The notes under the pieces: model-generated | Told to the model about the DNA's origin: nothing | The model's database searches: none | Seen by the model: the letters and a program-made list of their open reading frames with translations, nothing else | Shown here: in pieces, positions 1-7,678 of the stretch | Position numbering within the stretch: position 1 is the stretch's first letter | Layout: the number at the start of each line of letters is the position of its first letter | Source of the DNA: Streptomyces hygroscopicus subsp. hygroscopicus | GTDB taxonomy: Bacteria > Actinomycetota > Actinomycetes > Streptomycetales > Streptomycetaceae | Assembly: GCF_001553455.1 (NCBI RefSeq) | Contig: NZ_BBOX01000139.1 | Location: forward strand, 1-64,000 | Direction: 5' to 3' | DNA length: 64,000 nt | Translations under genes and position numbers: made by a program

Positions 1-2
1 GC

Positions 3-680
3 AGCTGGCTGGGCGACGACCCCGACGCCCCGCCGTCCACCGCCGACACCTACGCCCACGCCCGCGCCGCCTGGCACAGCGTCCCGGTGGACGGCCTCTT
101 CCCGCGCACCCTGCGCGGCAAGGGCGAGGGCCCCGGCGGCGCCGACCGGGTCTGGACCCGGATAGCGGTCGCCCCGGACAGCAGTTGCGGCGGCGGCTTC
201 GACCCACTGCTCACCAAGGCGCTGGCCCCGGTGGGCTGCGAGCGCCTGATGCGCGCCACGTACACCGACGCCACCAGCACCAGCGTCACCACCGTCGGGA
301 TACTGATCACCACCTCCGGCCCCACCGCGATGCGGGCGCTGCACCAGCGCTTCGTGACCGAGAAGCTCGACGAGCGCACCGATCTGATGCCCCGCCCGTA
401 CGCCGCCGAGGGCACCGCGGCGGCCGGCTTCGGCGACGACCAGCGCGCCAGCTGGCGGATCCGGATCCTCACCGACACCCCCGCCGTCGTCTACACCGTC
501 AGCGGCTTCGCCGACGGCCGTAAGGTCACCGACCCGCAGTCGGCGGGCGAGGCCACCCAGCGGGGCGCCACCTCGGCGCCCGCCCAGTCGGGCCTCGGCA
601 ACGACGCCCGGGGCATCGCCGACGCGATCGAGGCCGGATTCCGCCGGGCCCTGTCCGCGGTCGGGGAGGTCGCGTCATGA
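3..680 (+). CDS. Hypothetical protein of a type VII secretion locus (5' end outside window)
   Basis: The frame is open from the first complete codon, so only the last 225 residues are present. I do not recognise a catalytic domain. The visible part has two Cys residues (SSCGGG and VGCERL), a compact alpha/beta-like middle and a helical tail ending GFRRALSAVGEVAS. Its place immediately before a mycosin gene, joined by an ATGA overlap at 677-680, is typical of streptomycete type VII (ESX-like) clusters, so a membrane or periplasmic accessory role is likely, by context only. Its last 15 or so codons are copied twice further downstream. The reading frame is secure; the function is not. Confidence 0.75.
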   Translation, partial: SWLGDDPDAPPSTADTYAHARAAWHSVPVDGLFPRTLRGKGEGPGGADRVWTRIAVAPDSSCGGGFDPLLTKALAPVGCERLMRATYTDATSTSVTTVGILITTSGPTAMRALHQRFVTEKLDERTDLMPRPYAAEGTAAAGFGDDQRASWRIRILTDTPAVVYTVSGFADGRKVTDPQSAGEATQRGATSAPAQSGLGNDARGIADAIEAGFRRALSAVGEVAS

Positions 681-820
681 CCGGGGCGGCCGGAGTTGCC
701 GGGTTCGCCGGAGTCGCTGGGTTCGTCGGGCTGTGGTGGTGTCTCGCTGTGGCTCTCGCCGACGTGATTGGGGCCGGGTTCCGTCGGGCTCTGTCTGCGG
801 TCGGGGAGGTCGCGTCATGA
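677..820 (+). CDS. Chimeric mini-ORF 1, predicted single-span membrane peptide (47 aa)
   Basis: This frame starts at the ATG that overlaps the stop of the upstream gene (ATGA) and ends at a TGA overlapping the next ATG. Its first half copies the signal-peptide region of the mycosin (MTGAAGVAGFAG…LAVALA) and its second half copies the tail of the upstream protein (GFRRALSAVGEVAS). The product would be a short hydrophobic helix, including WWC, with a basic, polar end. It arises from the junction duplication. Whether it is made is unknown, but the ATGA chain would allow translational coupling through it. Confidence 0.4.
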   Translation: MTGAAGVAGFAGVAGFVGLWWCLAVALADVIGAGFRRALSAVGEVAS

Positions 821-951
821 CCGGGGCAGCCGGAGTTGCCGGGTTCGCTGGGTTTGCGGGGTTGTTGTGGTGTCTCGCTGTGGCTCTCGCCGACGTGATT
901 GGGGCCGGGTTCCGTCGGGCTCTGTCTGCGGTCGGGGAGGTCGCGTCATGA
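817..951 (+). CDS. Chimeric mini-ORF 2, predicted single-span membrane peptide (44 aa)
   Basis: This is the second product of the junction duplication. It is linked by ATGA overlaps to mini-ORF 1 upstream and to the mycosin gene downstream. It has the same layout as mini-ORF 1: mycosin-like hydrophobic start (MTGAAGVAGFAGFAGLLWC), then LAVALADVIGAGFRRALSAVGEVAS split across the copied junction. It is three codons shorter than mini-ORF 1, an in-frame difference. It could simply be a passive by-product that preserves coupling to the protease gene. Confidence 0.4.
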   Translation: MTGAAGVAGFAGFAGLLWCLAVALADVIGAGFRRALSAVGEVAS

Positions 952-2210
952 CCGGGGCGGTCGGAGCTGCCGGGTTCGCCGGAGCCGCCGGGTTCGCCGG
1001 GCTGGGGCGGCGCCTCGCCGTGGCCCTCGCCGCCGCCGGGCTGACCCTGGTGCCCGCCGCGCCCGCGAACGCGGACGGCATACAGGCCCAGGAGTGGGCG
1101 CTGGACGCCCTCCACGTCCGCGAGGCATGGCAGACGACCAAGGGCTCCGGGATCACTGTCGCCGTCCTGGACACCGGCGTCGACGAGGGCCACCCCGACC
1201 TCGAGGGCCAGGTGCTGCCCGGCAAGGACCTGATCGGTTTCGGCGCCCGGCGCGGTGAGCGGGCCTGGGCCCGCCACGGCACCGCCATGGCCGGGATCAT
1301 CGCCGGGCACGGCCACGGCGCCGCCGGCGGCGAGGGCGTGCTCGGTATCGCTCCCAAGGCGCGGATCCTGCCGGTGCGGGTGATCCTCGAAGACTCCGAC
1401 CCCGCCCGCAAGAAGGCCCGTTCCGGCCGCGGTGGCGCGCTCGCCGCCGGTATCCGCTGGGCGGCCGACCACGGCGCCGACGTCATCAACCTCTCGCTCG
1501 GCGACGACAGCGCCTCCGCCCACCCCGAGGCCGCCGAGGACGCCGCCGTGCAGTACGCGCTGCGCAAGGGCGTGGTCGTCGTCGCCTCCGCGGGCAACGG
1601 GGGCGAGAAGGGGGACCGGGTCTCCTACCCGGCCGCCTACCCCGGTGTGATCGCCGTGACCGCCGTGGACCGCTACGGCTCCCGCGCGGCCTTCTCCACC
1701 CGCCGCTGGTACGCCACCGTCTGCGCGCCCGGGGTCGACGTGGTCATCGCCGACCCGGACAAGCGCTACTACGAGGGCTGGGGAACCAGCGCGGCCGCCG
1801 CCTTCGTCTCCGGCTCCGTCGCCCTCGTCCGCGCCGCCCACCCCGAGCTGAGCCCGCGCCAGATCCGGCAGCTCCTCACCGAGACCGCCCAGGACGTCCC
1901 GGAGGGCGGCCACAGCGATGAACTCGGCGCGGGCCTGGTGGACCCGGCGGCGGCGATCACCGCGGGGGGCAAGGTGGAGCCGGAGGCCCAGCGGCCCGCC
2001 GTGGCCGCCTCGCCACGACGCTTCTTCGGCAAGGGCCCGGACCACGCCCAGGGCGCGCACGAGGAGTCCGGCCCCAACCAACTGGCCCTGCTCGCCGGAG
2101 CCGCCGGGGCGGCCCTGGTCGTCGCCGCGGTCGCGCTGTGGCGCGGTTCGGGCCCGCTGCGGGTGCCACCGAGGGTGCGCACCCTGCTCACCGGGGGCCG
2201 CCCGCGCTGA
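948..2210 (+). CDS. mycP: Mycosin-type S8 serine protease of a type VII secretion system
   Basis: This is a subtilisin-family protease of 420 residues, anchored on the outer face of the membrane, of the kind that accompanies type VII (ESX) secretion machines. The catalytic triad is visible as Asp75 (VAVLDTGVDEGHPDL), His110 (RHGTAMAGI) and Ser281 (GTSAAAAFVSG), with the oxyanion Asn217 in ASAGNGG. An N-terminal hydrophobic signal segment ends near PANA, and a C-terminal membrane helix (LALLAGAAGAALVVAAVALW, about residues 378-397) is followed by a short basic tail, which is the mycosin layout. The start at 948 was chosen because it gives the signal peptide directly and overlaps the previous stop; an in-frame extension back to 768 only reads through the duplicated junction. 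Confidence 0.88.
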   Translation: MTGAVGAAGFAGAAGFAGLGRRLAVALAAAGLTLVPAAPANADGIQAQEWALDALHVREAWQTTKGSGITVAVLDTGVDEGHPDLEGQVLPGKDLIGFGARRGERAWARHGTAMAGIIAGHGHGAAGGEGVLGIAPKARILPVRVILEDSDPARKKARSGRGGALAAGIRWAADHGADVINLSLGDDSASAHPEAAEDAAVQYALRKGVVVVASAGNGGEKGDRVSYPAAYPGVIAVTAVDRYGSRAAFSTRRWYATVCAPGVDVVIADPDKRYYEGWGTSAAAAFVSGSVALVRAAHPELSPRQIRQLLTETAQDVPEGGHSDELGAGLVDPAAAITAGGKVEPEAQRPAVAASPRRFFGKGPDHAQGAHEESGPNQLALLAGAAGAALVVAAVALWRGSGPLRVPPRVRTLLTGGRPR

Positions 2211-2541
2211 GCCGACCCCGGACAACGGCACCCGCCGGCCGGGCCCCGGCCTCGCCGATGTCCGCCTTGACGAGGTCCGCCTCGACGATGTCCGTCGTGG
2301 CGTAGCTCGCGGTGGTGTACGAGCCGTCGCCGTGGACCCCGCTCGTCCCCGGCCGGGCGTCCAGGACGGCGACCGAGAAGTCCGCCCCGGAGCTGTTGGC
2401 CACGGGGGTGAGCGCACCGGCCGGCGCGTCGGCGAACACCGCGCTCACCCTTGGCTTCTGCCCCTCCGCTCTCTGTTCCTGCCCCTGTCCCGGCTCCTGC
2501 CTCCGCTCCCGCTCTTGCTCCTGCCTGGAGCTGTTGGCCAT
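2188..2541 (-). CDS. Hypothetical protein, doubtful
   Basis: This is a possible 117-residue product read against the mycosin gene, overlapping its last 23 bases. The first third is Gln/Glu/Arg-rich low complexity; the rest (VANSSGADFSVAVLDARPG…) looks like normal protein sequence but matches nothing I recognise. A second, frame-broken copy of its middle part (similar bases at about 2392-2455 and 2530-2590) lies just upstream, so the locus looks like a duplicated and decaying gene. No convincing ribosome binding site is seen. Confidence 0.25.
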   Translation of the reverse strand: MANSSRQEQERERRQEPGQGQEQRAEGQKPRVSAVFADAPAGALTPVANSSGADFSVAVLDARPGTSGVHGDGSYTTASYATTDIVEADLVKADIGEAGARPAGAVVRGRLSAGGPR

Positions 2542-2729
2542 GAGAGGCAGCGCACCGGCGGCGCGTCGGCGAGCGCCGCGCTCACCCCTGGCTCCTGCTC
2601 CTGCCCCCGCCCCTGGCTCCTGCCCCGCCCCTGTCCCTGACCGGCCGCGTCGTCCGCTGCCCGCTCCGTGTCGCCGCCTTGGCCCCGCCCGCCGCGTCGG
2701 GGTCGCGCCGCTCTCGATACCCTCATGGC
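2211..2729. other. Intergenic tract with degenerate duplication
   Basis: Apart from the doubtful minus-strand frame, this stretch holds a rough duplication of about 60 bases (AGCTGTTGGCC… at about 2392 and again at about 2529) separated and followed by C/T-rich sequence built from CTCCTGCC/CGGCTCCTGCC words. No promoter could be assigned to the following gene with confidence. Confidence 0.5.
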
Positions 2730-3464
2730 GTGGCGCTCAAGAACATTCCCGACCCAGGTTTCTCCGGCGACGACGGCTCCGCCGATCCCCGTCTGGCCGC
2801 GGCGCTCGCCGCCTGGGCCGATGACCGCTCCGCCGAACCGGAGGTGCTGGCCGCGCTCACCGGCGCCCGCCTCCTCGTCCCGGTGGTGGCGATCCTCGGC
2901 GAGGTCGAGGAGGGACCCGATGGGCTGCGCCGCGAGAAGACCAGCGACATGGCCGTGCCCACGCTGGAAGCCCCCGGGGGCCGGCGCGCGCTGCCCGCCT
3001 TCACCTCGCTCGAGACGCTGGCCCGCTGGCGCCCGGACGCCCGGCCCGTGGCCGTACCGCTGCGCCAGGCGCTGGAGGCCGCCGCGCATGAGAAGGCGGA
3101 CACCCTGGTCCTGGACCTCGCTGGCCCGGTGCCGTACCAGCTGACCGGTCCCGCGCTGCTGGCCCTCGCCGAGGGGCGGACCAGCGCCGATCCACTCGCC
3201 GACCCCGCCGTCACCGAAGCCGTGCGCACCGTGCTGGCCGCCGCGCCGGAGGTGGTCCGGGCCCATCTGACCCCGGCGGCGGACGCCGACGGGATGCTCG
3301 CGCTCGCCCTGGCGCCCGAGGCACCGGCGCGGGAGACGGCGCACCGGGTGGCGGGCGCGCTGGCCGCCGATGAGGTGCTGCGGGCGCGGCTGGTGCGCGG
3401 GCTGACCCTGGCGTTGCTGCCACCGGACGCGAAGGTCCCCGGCGAACCGCTCTTCAGCCGCTGA
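2730..3464 (+). CDS. SseB-domain protein
   Basis: This is a 244-residue protein of the SseB family. The family pattern is visible as two halves: an N-terminal domain (about residues 15-130, with LLVPVVAILGEVEEG followed by KTSDMAVPTLEAPGGRRALPAFTSLETLARW) and a C-terminal helical part (about 150-244). The run KTSDMAVPTL…LPAFTS is the typical family signature. No enzyme motif is present; such proteins are of unknown or regulatory function in actinobacteria. The GTG at 2730 gives the usual start (MALKNIPDPGFSGDDGSADPRL); longer versions add arginine-rich sequence. Confidence 0.8.
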   Translation: MALKNIPDPGFSGDDGSADPRLAAALAAWADDRSAEPEVLAALTGARLLVPVVAILGEVEEGPDGLRREKTSDMAVPTLEAPGGRRALPAFTSLETLARWRPDARPVAVPLRQALEAAAHEKADTLVLDLAGPVPYQLTGPALLALAEGRTSADPLADPAVTEAVRTVLAAAPEVVRAHLTPAADADGMLALALAPEAPARETAHRVAGALAADEVLRARLVRGLTLALLPPDAKVPGEPLFSR

Positions 3465-3494
3465 GCGGCGGTGCCCGGCCGCCCCGGCCCGGCG

Positions 3495-3880
3495 CCGCCC
3501 TGCTCGGCTCGTCCCTTTCCGTTCGGCCCGGCGCCGTCCTGCTCGGTCTTGCCGCCGTGTTCCGGCTTGCCGCCCTGCTCGGCCCGGCGCTACCTGTTTG
3601 ACCCGGCGCCGCCCTGTTCGGGCTTGCCGCCCTATTCGGCTCGGCGCCCCCTGCTCGGGCTCGTCCCTTCCCGTTCGGCCCGGCGCTGCCCTGCTCGGTC
3701 TTGCCGCCGTGTTCCGGCTTGCCGCCCTGTTCGGTCGTGCCGCTCTGTTCGGCCCGCCCCGCCCTGTTCGGCTTGGTGCCGCCCTGTTCGGGCTGGCCAC
3801 CCTGTTCGGCCAGCCCCCGCCCTGTTCGGCCCGGCGCCCCCTGCTCGGCTCGTCCCTTTCCGTTCGGCCCGGCCCTCCTC
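3495..3880. repeat. Degenerate 18-20-bp minisatellite, about 20 units
   Basis: The block TGTTCGG or TGCTCGG followed by a GCCGCC/CGGCGCC word recurs every 18 to 20 bases from about 3501 to 3823. Spacings of 18 alternate with 19 and 20, so no single reading frame is kept. One minus-strand frame gives hexapeptide-like EQGG/PNR repeats for part of the tract. It lies between the SseB gene and the aquaporin gene and is best regarded as a non-coding tandem array. Confidence 0.8.
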
Positions 3881-3972
3881 GCGGATCCCGTTCGGACCAA
3901 CAGGCGAATGGTCCCGATTCCCCCCACAATGCTTAGGCGACTGGCGGTCGGAATCTGCGTGAGGAGAGCGCC

Positions 3973-4773
3973 ATGGAGACGAGAACGGTCGTAGCGGAGT
4001 TCATCGGGACCGCGATGCTGGTCCTCTTCGGAGTCGGTTCCCTGGTCCTGGCCGGCGACTACATCAACGCCCTCGGCATCTCGCTCGCCTTCGGCTTCAC
4101 GCTGATCGCGATCGCCTACGCGTTCGGACGCGTCTCGGGCTGCCACATCAACCCGGCGGTGACCCTGGGTGTGCTGCTGGCCAAGCGCATCGACATCCGT
4201 ACGGCCGTCGAGTACTGGATCGCGCAGTTCGTGGGCGCGATCGTTGGTGCGGCGGTGCTCTTCCTGGTCGCCAAGCAGGTGCCCCGGCTCCAGACGGCCG
4301 GTGCCTTCGGGAGCAACGGGTACGGCGTCCGCTCACCGGTGGGCCTGGGCGCGGGCGGGGCCTTCCTCGTCGAGGTGCTGCTCACCTTCCTGCTGGTGTT
4401 CGTCTTTCTCACGGTGACCCGCTCGGTGGTGCTGGTCGGTGTCGAACCGGTCCCGGTGGGTCTCGCCTATGCCGCGGCCAATCTGGTCGGCATCCCGCTG
4501 ACCTGGGCCTCGGTCAATCCGGCGCGCAGCTTCGGCCCCGCGATCTTCGCGGGTGGTGACGCGCTGGGCCAGCTGTGGCTGTTCATCGTCGCGCCGCTGG
4601 TCGGCGGGGTGCTCGCCGCCGTGGTTCACCGGTTCACCCATCTCCGTCCGGAGGGGCAGGTCGAGCGGGAGCAGGCGCATCCGCCCCCGGAGGCCGGGCC
4701 GTGGGGACGGCTGCGCGGCGGCCACCGCCCCGAGGCGGGCGGCCCGGAGACCAAGGGCCCGGAGGCGGCCTGA
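3973..4773 (+). CDS. MIP-family aquaporin / glycerol channel
   Basis: This 266-residue integral membrane channel moves water or small neutral solutes. Both signature half-helix motifs are present: CHINPAVTLG (about residue 58) and TWASVNPARSFGPA (about 177-190), the second with the conserved Arg of the selectivity filter. Six membrane helices plus the two re-entrant loops fit residues 5-225; a hydrophilic tail rich in Pro, Glu and Gly follows. The ATG at 3973 is preceded by GAGGAGAG. Whether it is a pure aquaporin or also passes glycerol cannot be decided from sequence alone. It appears to be a single-gene unit. Confidence 0.92.
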   Translation: METRTVVAEFIGTAMLVLFGVGSLVLAGDYINALGISLAFGFTLIAIAYAFGRVSGCHINPAVTLGVLLAKRIDIRTAVEYWIAQFVGAIVGAAVLFLVAKQVPRLQTAGAFGSNGYGVRSPVGLGAGGAFLVEVLLTFLLVFVFLTVTRSVVLVGVEPVPVGLAYAAANLVGIPLTWASVNPARSFGPAIFAGGDALGQLWLFIVAPLVGGVLAAVVHRFTHLRPEGQVEREQAHPPPEAGPWGRLRGGHRPEAGGPETKGPEAA

Positions 4774-4872
4774 GCCGCCCCGGGGCCCGGCCATGCCCCG
4801 AGGGGCGGCCGAGGACCGGGGGCCCGCCCAGGGCAGGAGGTTCACCCGAAACCCGAGCCGAAACCCGCGAAA

Positions 4873-4900
4873 CCCGAAGCCCGAAGCCCGAAGCCCGAAG
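4873..4900. repeat. CCCGAAG heptamer repeated four times
   Basis: Four exact tandem copies of CCCGAAG lie between the convergent aquaporin and DUF1844 genes, followed by a decayed unit. The surrounding 240 bases are rich in GGGCCGG words. No gene or clear terminator is evident. Confidence 0.8.
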
Positions 4901-5014
4901 CGAAGAGCGAACGCCGAACCCCGAGGACCCGAGGACCGGGCCCGCCCTCGGGCCGGGGGCCGGCCGAGGACCGGGCCCCGCCCACAGCGGGGGGCCGGCC
5001 AAGGCCGGCCGAGG

Positions 5015-5380
5015 TCAGCCGAAGACCGGGCCGGTGAACTTCTCGCCGGGGCCCTGCCCCGGCTCGTCCGGCACCACCGACGCCTCGCGGAAGGCGAGCT
5101 GCAGGGACTTCAGGCCGTCCCGCAGCGGGGCGGCGTGGAAGGAGCTGATCTCCGTGGCGCTCGCCGTGACCAGCCCCGCCAGGGCGTTGATCAGCTTCCG
5201 TGCCTCGTCCAGGTCCTTGTGCTCGGGACCCTCCTCGGCCAGGCCCAGGTTGACCGCGGCGGCGCTCATCAGGTGCACCGCGACCGTGGTGATCACCTCG
5301 ACCGCGGGTACGTCCGCGATGTCCCGGGTCATACGGTCGAAGTCGGGGGCCGGCGGCTGCCCGGCGTTGGCGTCGCTCAT
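5015..5380 (-). CDS. DUF1844 family protein
   Basis: This small cytoplasmic, mostly helical protein has 121 residues. The DUF1844 pattern is seen in DIADVPAVEVITTVAVHLMSAAAVNLGL, followed by KDLDEARKLINALAGLVTAS. The family is widespread next to infC in actinobacteria and its function is unknown. The ATG at 5380 is preceded on the minus strand by GGAAGTGAGC, an acceptable ribosome binding site. It is transcribed away from infC, so the roughly 610-base gap between them carries both promoters. Confidence 0.85.
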   Translation of the reverse strand: MSDANAGQPPAPDFDRMTRDIADVPAVEVITTVAVHLMSAAAVNLGLAEEGPEHKDLDEARKLINALAGLVTASATEISSFHAAPLRDGLKSLQLAFREASVVPDEPGQGPGEKFTGPVFG

Positions 5381-5994
5381 GGTGGTCGGGGCTCACTTCC
5401 TGATGGATGGTGCGCTCCAGCCTAGGCGGCGGCCCGGCGCTGTACGCACGGGGCGGGTGGGTTCCCGGGAACGCGGGGGCGGGCGAGGGTGACGACGGGG
5501 CGGGCGAGGGGACGACAGCGAGGGCCGCACGAATCGACGGCGAGGGCCGCGCGAATCGACGGCGAGGACCGCGCGACCGCGCGAATACCGGCGAAGGCCG
5601 CACGGACACAGAGGACGTCCCACCACGGACACAGAGAGACAGCCCCGCGGACACCACCGCACAGCCCCGCGGCACCACCGCACATCACCGCGCACATCAC
5701 CGCGGATGAGCATCCCGCCCGGGTGCTGGTATCGTAGATAAACGACCGGCCGGTCACGTGCGTGTCCGGCCCACAAGTGGAGGCTCCGCACTCCCACCTT
5801 TCGACCCCACGGGCCGGTAGGTCATCGGTCAGGCTGCGCCCCGCGGTGATATCGCGGCGGTGCTCCCGGTCAGTGAGGAGCCCCGCCTGTGTACCGTCCG
5901 GGGCGTTTTGTGCGCCACGGCGCGGTGGTCTCAACCGATACAGACTTACGCGGCAGTCCGCCAGGCGGTCGCGTGGTGCAACCGAGGAGGATCC
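5381..5994. other. Divergent control region and infC leader
   Basis: The DUF1844 side holds two near-identical 22-base units (CGCACGAATCGACGGCGAGG, about 5526-5569) and several CACCGCG words. A possible infC promoter lies near 5730-5745 (…TATCGTAGATAA), a guess from the A/T-rich patch only. From about 5760 to 5994 the sequence looks like a long untranslated leader containing the hairpin listed separately. No gene is supported here. Confidence 0.5.
5880..5909 (+). promoter_or_regulatory. Terminator-like hairpin in the infC leader
   Basis: GCCCCG (5880-5885) pairs with CGGGGC (5899-5904) and is followed directly by GTTTTG, so it resembles a weak intrinsic terminator about 90 bases before infC. 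Leaders of infC operons are regulated by transcription attenuation in several bacterial groups. A role here is inference from position and shape. Confidence 0.4.
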
Positions 5995-6615
5995 ATCAGC
6001 GCCGAGCCCCGCATCAACGACCGGATTCGCGTCCCCGAGGTGCGACTCGTCGGTCCCAGTGGCGAGCAGGTCGGCATCGTGCCGCTTGCCAAGGCCCTGG
6101 AGCTTGCGCAGGAGTACGACCTCGACCTGGTCGAGGTGGCGGCGAACGCCCGTCCGCCGGTCTGCAAGCTCATGGACTACGGAAAGTTCAAGTACGAGTC
6201 GGCCATGAAGGCCCGTGAGGCGCGCAAGAACCAGGCGCACACGGTCATCAAGGAGATGAAGCTCCGGCCGAAGATCGACCCGCACGACTATGACACCAAA
6301 AAGGGTCACGTCGTCCGGTTCCTCAAGCAGGGCGACAAGGTCAAGATCACGATCATGTTCCGCGGCCGTGAGCAGTCCCGGCCCGAACTCGGCTACCGGC
6401 TGTTGCAGCGGCTCGCCGAGGACGTCCAGGAGCTGGGCTTCGTCGAGTCCAACCCCAAGCAGGACGGGCGAAACATGATCATGGTTCTCGGTCCGCACAA
6501 GAAGAAGACCGAGGCGATGGCCGAAGCCCGTGAGGCGCAGGCCGCCCGCAAGGCGGAGCGCCAGCAGGGCGGCAGCCCCGCTGAGGAGCCCGCCGAGGAG
6601 CCCGCCGAGGCGTGA
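5995..6615 (+). CDS. infC: Translation initiation factor IF-3
   Basis: IF-3 binds the 30S subunit, blocks premature joining of 50S and checks the start codon. The product is 206 residues: an N-terminal domain beginning [20 protein letters not shown], a Lys-rich linker (KAREARKNQ) and a C-terminal domain ([16 protein letters not shown]…[12 protein letters not shown]), with an acidic tail of [10 protein letters not shown] repeats. I place the start at an ATC codon because AGGAGG (5985-5990) lies just before it and homology begins there; no ATG, GTG or TTG occurs at a suitable place. Rare start codons are a known autoregulatory feature of infC. An upstream GTG at 5860 would add 45 unlikely residues. 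Confidence 0.95.
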   Translation: MSAEPRINDRIRVPEVRLVGPSGEQVGIVPLAKALELAQEYDLDLVEVAANARPPVCKLMDYGKFKYESAMKAREARKNQAHTVIKEMKLRPKIDPHDYDTKKGHVVRFLKQGDKVKITIMFRGREQSRPELGYRLLQRLAEDVQELGFVESNPKQDGRNMIMVLGPHKKKTEAMAEAREAQAARKAERQQGGSPAEEPAEEPAEA

Positions 6616-6762
6616 TTGAGAGGCGCGAGCCTCGATCGCCCGTCCGGGGCCGCACGGCCTTGGACACCAACCGAAACACATGACGCCTCCGGTCGCGCGG
6701 ATCGCGGTCACCCCCGCGCCCGCGCCGCCCGGACAGCGCCCCGACGAGGAGAGAACGGCGAC

Positions 6763-6957
6763 ATGCCGAAGAACAAGACGCACAGCGGTGCCAGCAAGCG
6801 CTTCAAGCTCACCGGCTCCGGCAAGGTGGTGCGCCAGCGCGCCGGTCGCCGCCACCTTCTCGAGCACAAGCCGTCCACGTTGACGCGCCGCCTGGCCGGC
6901 AAGGTCGAGATGGCCCCGGCCGACGCCAAGAAGATCAAGAAGCTTCTCGGCAAGTGA
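6763..6957 (+). CDS. rpmI: 50S ribosomal protein L35
   Basis: This 64-residue, very basic ribosomal protein has the L35 signature [20 protein letters not shown] at its start and ends KKIKKLLGK. It lies 147 bases after infC and 97 bases before rplT, the standard operon order. The upstream GAGGAGAG supplies the ribosome binding site for the ATG at 6763. Confidence 0.97.
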   Translation: MPKNKTHSGASKRFKLTGSGKVVRQRAGRRHLLEHKPSTLTRRLAGKVEMAPADAKKIKKLLGK

Positions 6958-7054
6958 CGCCCCGCCCCGCTCCGGCGGGGCGAGCGTCAGACCGGGACCC
7001 ATTCGTTTCCGGGCCGCGTGAGTCACCCGCGGCCCCGTACAAGGAGTTAACCAA

Positions 7055-7438
7055 GTGGCACGCGTCAAGCGGGCAGTCAACGCCCACAAGAAGCGCCGGG
7101 CGATCCTCGAGCAGGCCAGCGGCTACCGGGGCCAGCGCTCCCGCCTGTACCGCAAGGCCAAGGAGCAGGTCACCCACTCTCTGGTCTACAACTACAACGA
7201 CCGCAAGAAGCGCAAGGGCGACTTCCGGCAGCTGTGGATCCAGCGCATCAACGCCGCTGCCCGCGCCAACGGCATGACGTACAACCGCTTCATCCAGGGC
7301 CTGAAGGCCGCCAACATCGAGGTGGACCGCAAGATCCTGGCCGACCTCGCGGTCAACGACGCCAACGCGTTCGCCGCGCTGGTCGAGGCGGCGCAGAAGG
7401 CGCTGCCGAGCGACGTCAACGCGCCGAAGGCCGCCTGA
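7055..7438 (+). CDS. rplT: 50S ribosomal protein L20
   Basis: This 127-residue basic protein is needed early in 50S assembly. It has the L20 hallmark start [29 protein letters not shown] split over residues 2-30 and the conserved C-terminal globular part ([19 protein letters not shown]). It starts with GTG at 7055 after AAGGAG. It is the last gene of the infC-rpmI-rplT operon; a strong terminator follows. In other bacteria L20 represses this operon; no L20-binding pseudoknot was demonstrated here. Confidence 0.97.
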   Translation: MARVKRAVNAHKKRRAILEQASGYRGQRSRLYRKAKEQVTHSLVYNYNDRKKRKGDFRQLWIQRINAAARANGMTYNRFIQGLKAANIEVDRKILADLAVNDANAFAALVEAAQKALPSDVNAPKAA

Positions 7439-7470
7439 CCGCCGCGTCGAGCCTCACGCCGTACCGGCGA

Positions 7471-7504
7471 CGGACCCGCAGGTGATCGCTCACCTGCGGG
7501 TCCG
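7471..7504 (+). terminator. Rho-independent-type terminator after rplT
   Basis: A perfect 15-bp stem (7471-7485 with 7490-7504, CGGACCCGCAGGTGA) closes a 4-base loop TCGC. It lies 32 bases after the rplT stop. There is no T tract, as is usual for streptomycete terminators. Confidence 0.85.
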
Positions 7505-7529
7505 CGCGTGTCGGTGCCCCTTTGGGTTT

Positions 7530-7607
7530 CGTCGCCGGGCGCGGGCCGGTGGCCCGGCCGTGCCCACCCGTCGCCGGGTGCGGGCCGGTGGCCGGGCCGT
7601 GCCCACC
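7530..7607. repeat. 39-bp direct repeat, two copies
   Basis: Two adjacent copies (starts 7530 and 7569) of CGTCGCCGGGYGCGGGCCGG… differ at only a few bases. They lie between the rplT terminator and the methyltransferase gene. Confidence 0.8.
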
Positions 7608-7678
7608 CGTTCCTCCCCGGCCCCCACCGGGTGGTGCCCCGGGCGGAACGACCGCCCACAACCTGGAGTCGAGTAGCC

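Larger units (their letters stand above)
632..962 (+). repeat. Tandem duplication of a gene junction (three copies)
   Basis: The sequence around the stop/start overlap (…GGGGAGGTCGCGTCATGACC) occurs three times, with its ATGA at 677, 817 and 948, so the spacings are 140 and 131 bases. Each unit joins the 3' end of the upstream gene to the 5' end (start codon to the LAVALA stretch) of the mycosin gene. The two inserted copies resemble each other more than either flanking gene and carry several C-to-T differences, so they have drifted since duplication. The 9-base length difference between them is a multiple of three. Confidence 0.9.

Noticed and set aside
675-2417. Long minus-strand reading frames opposite the mycosin gene
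   Set aside because: They are shadows of the protease gene; composition is Arg/Pro/Gly-rich and no family pattern appears.
3454-4146. EQGG/PNR repeat protein on the minus strand
   Set aside because: The repeat steps are 18, 19 and 20 bases, so the hexapeptide pattern breaks repeatedly; the frame also runs into the aquaporin gene.
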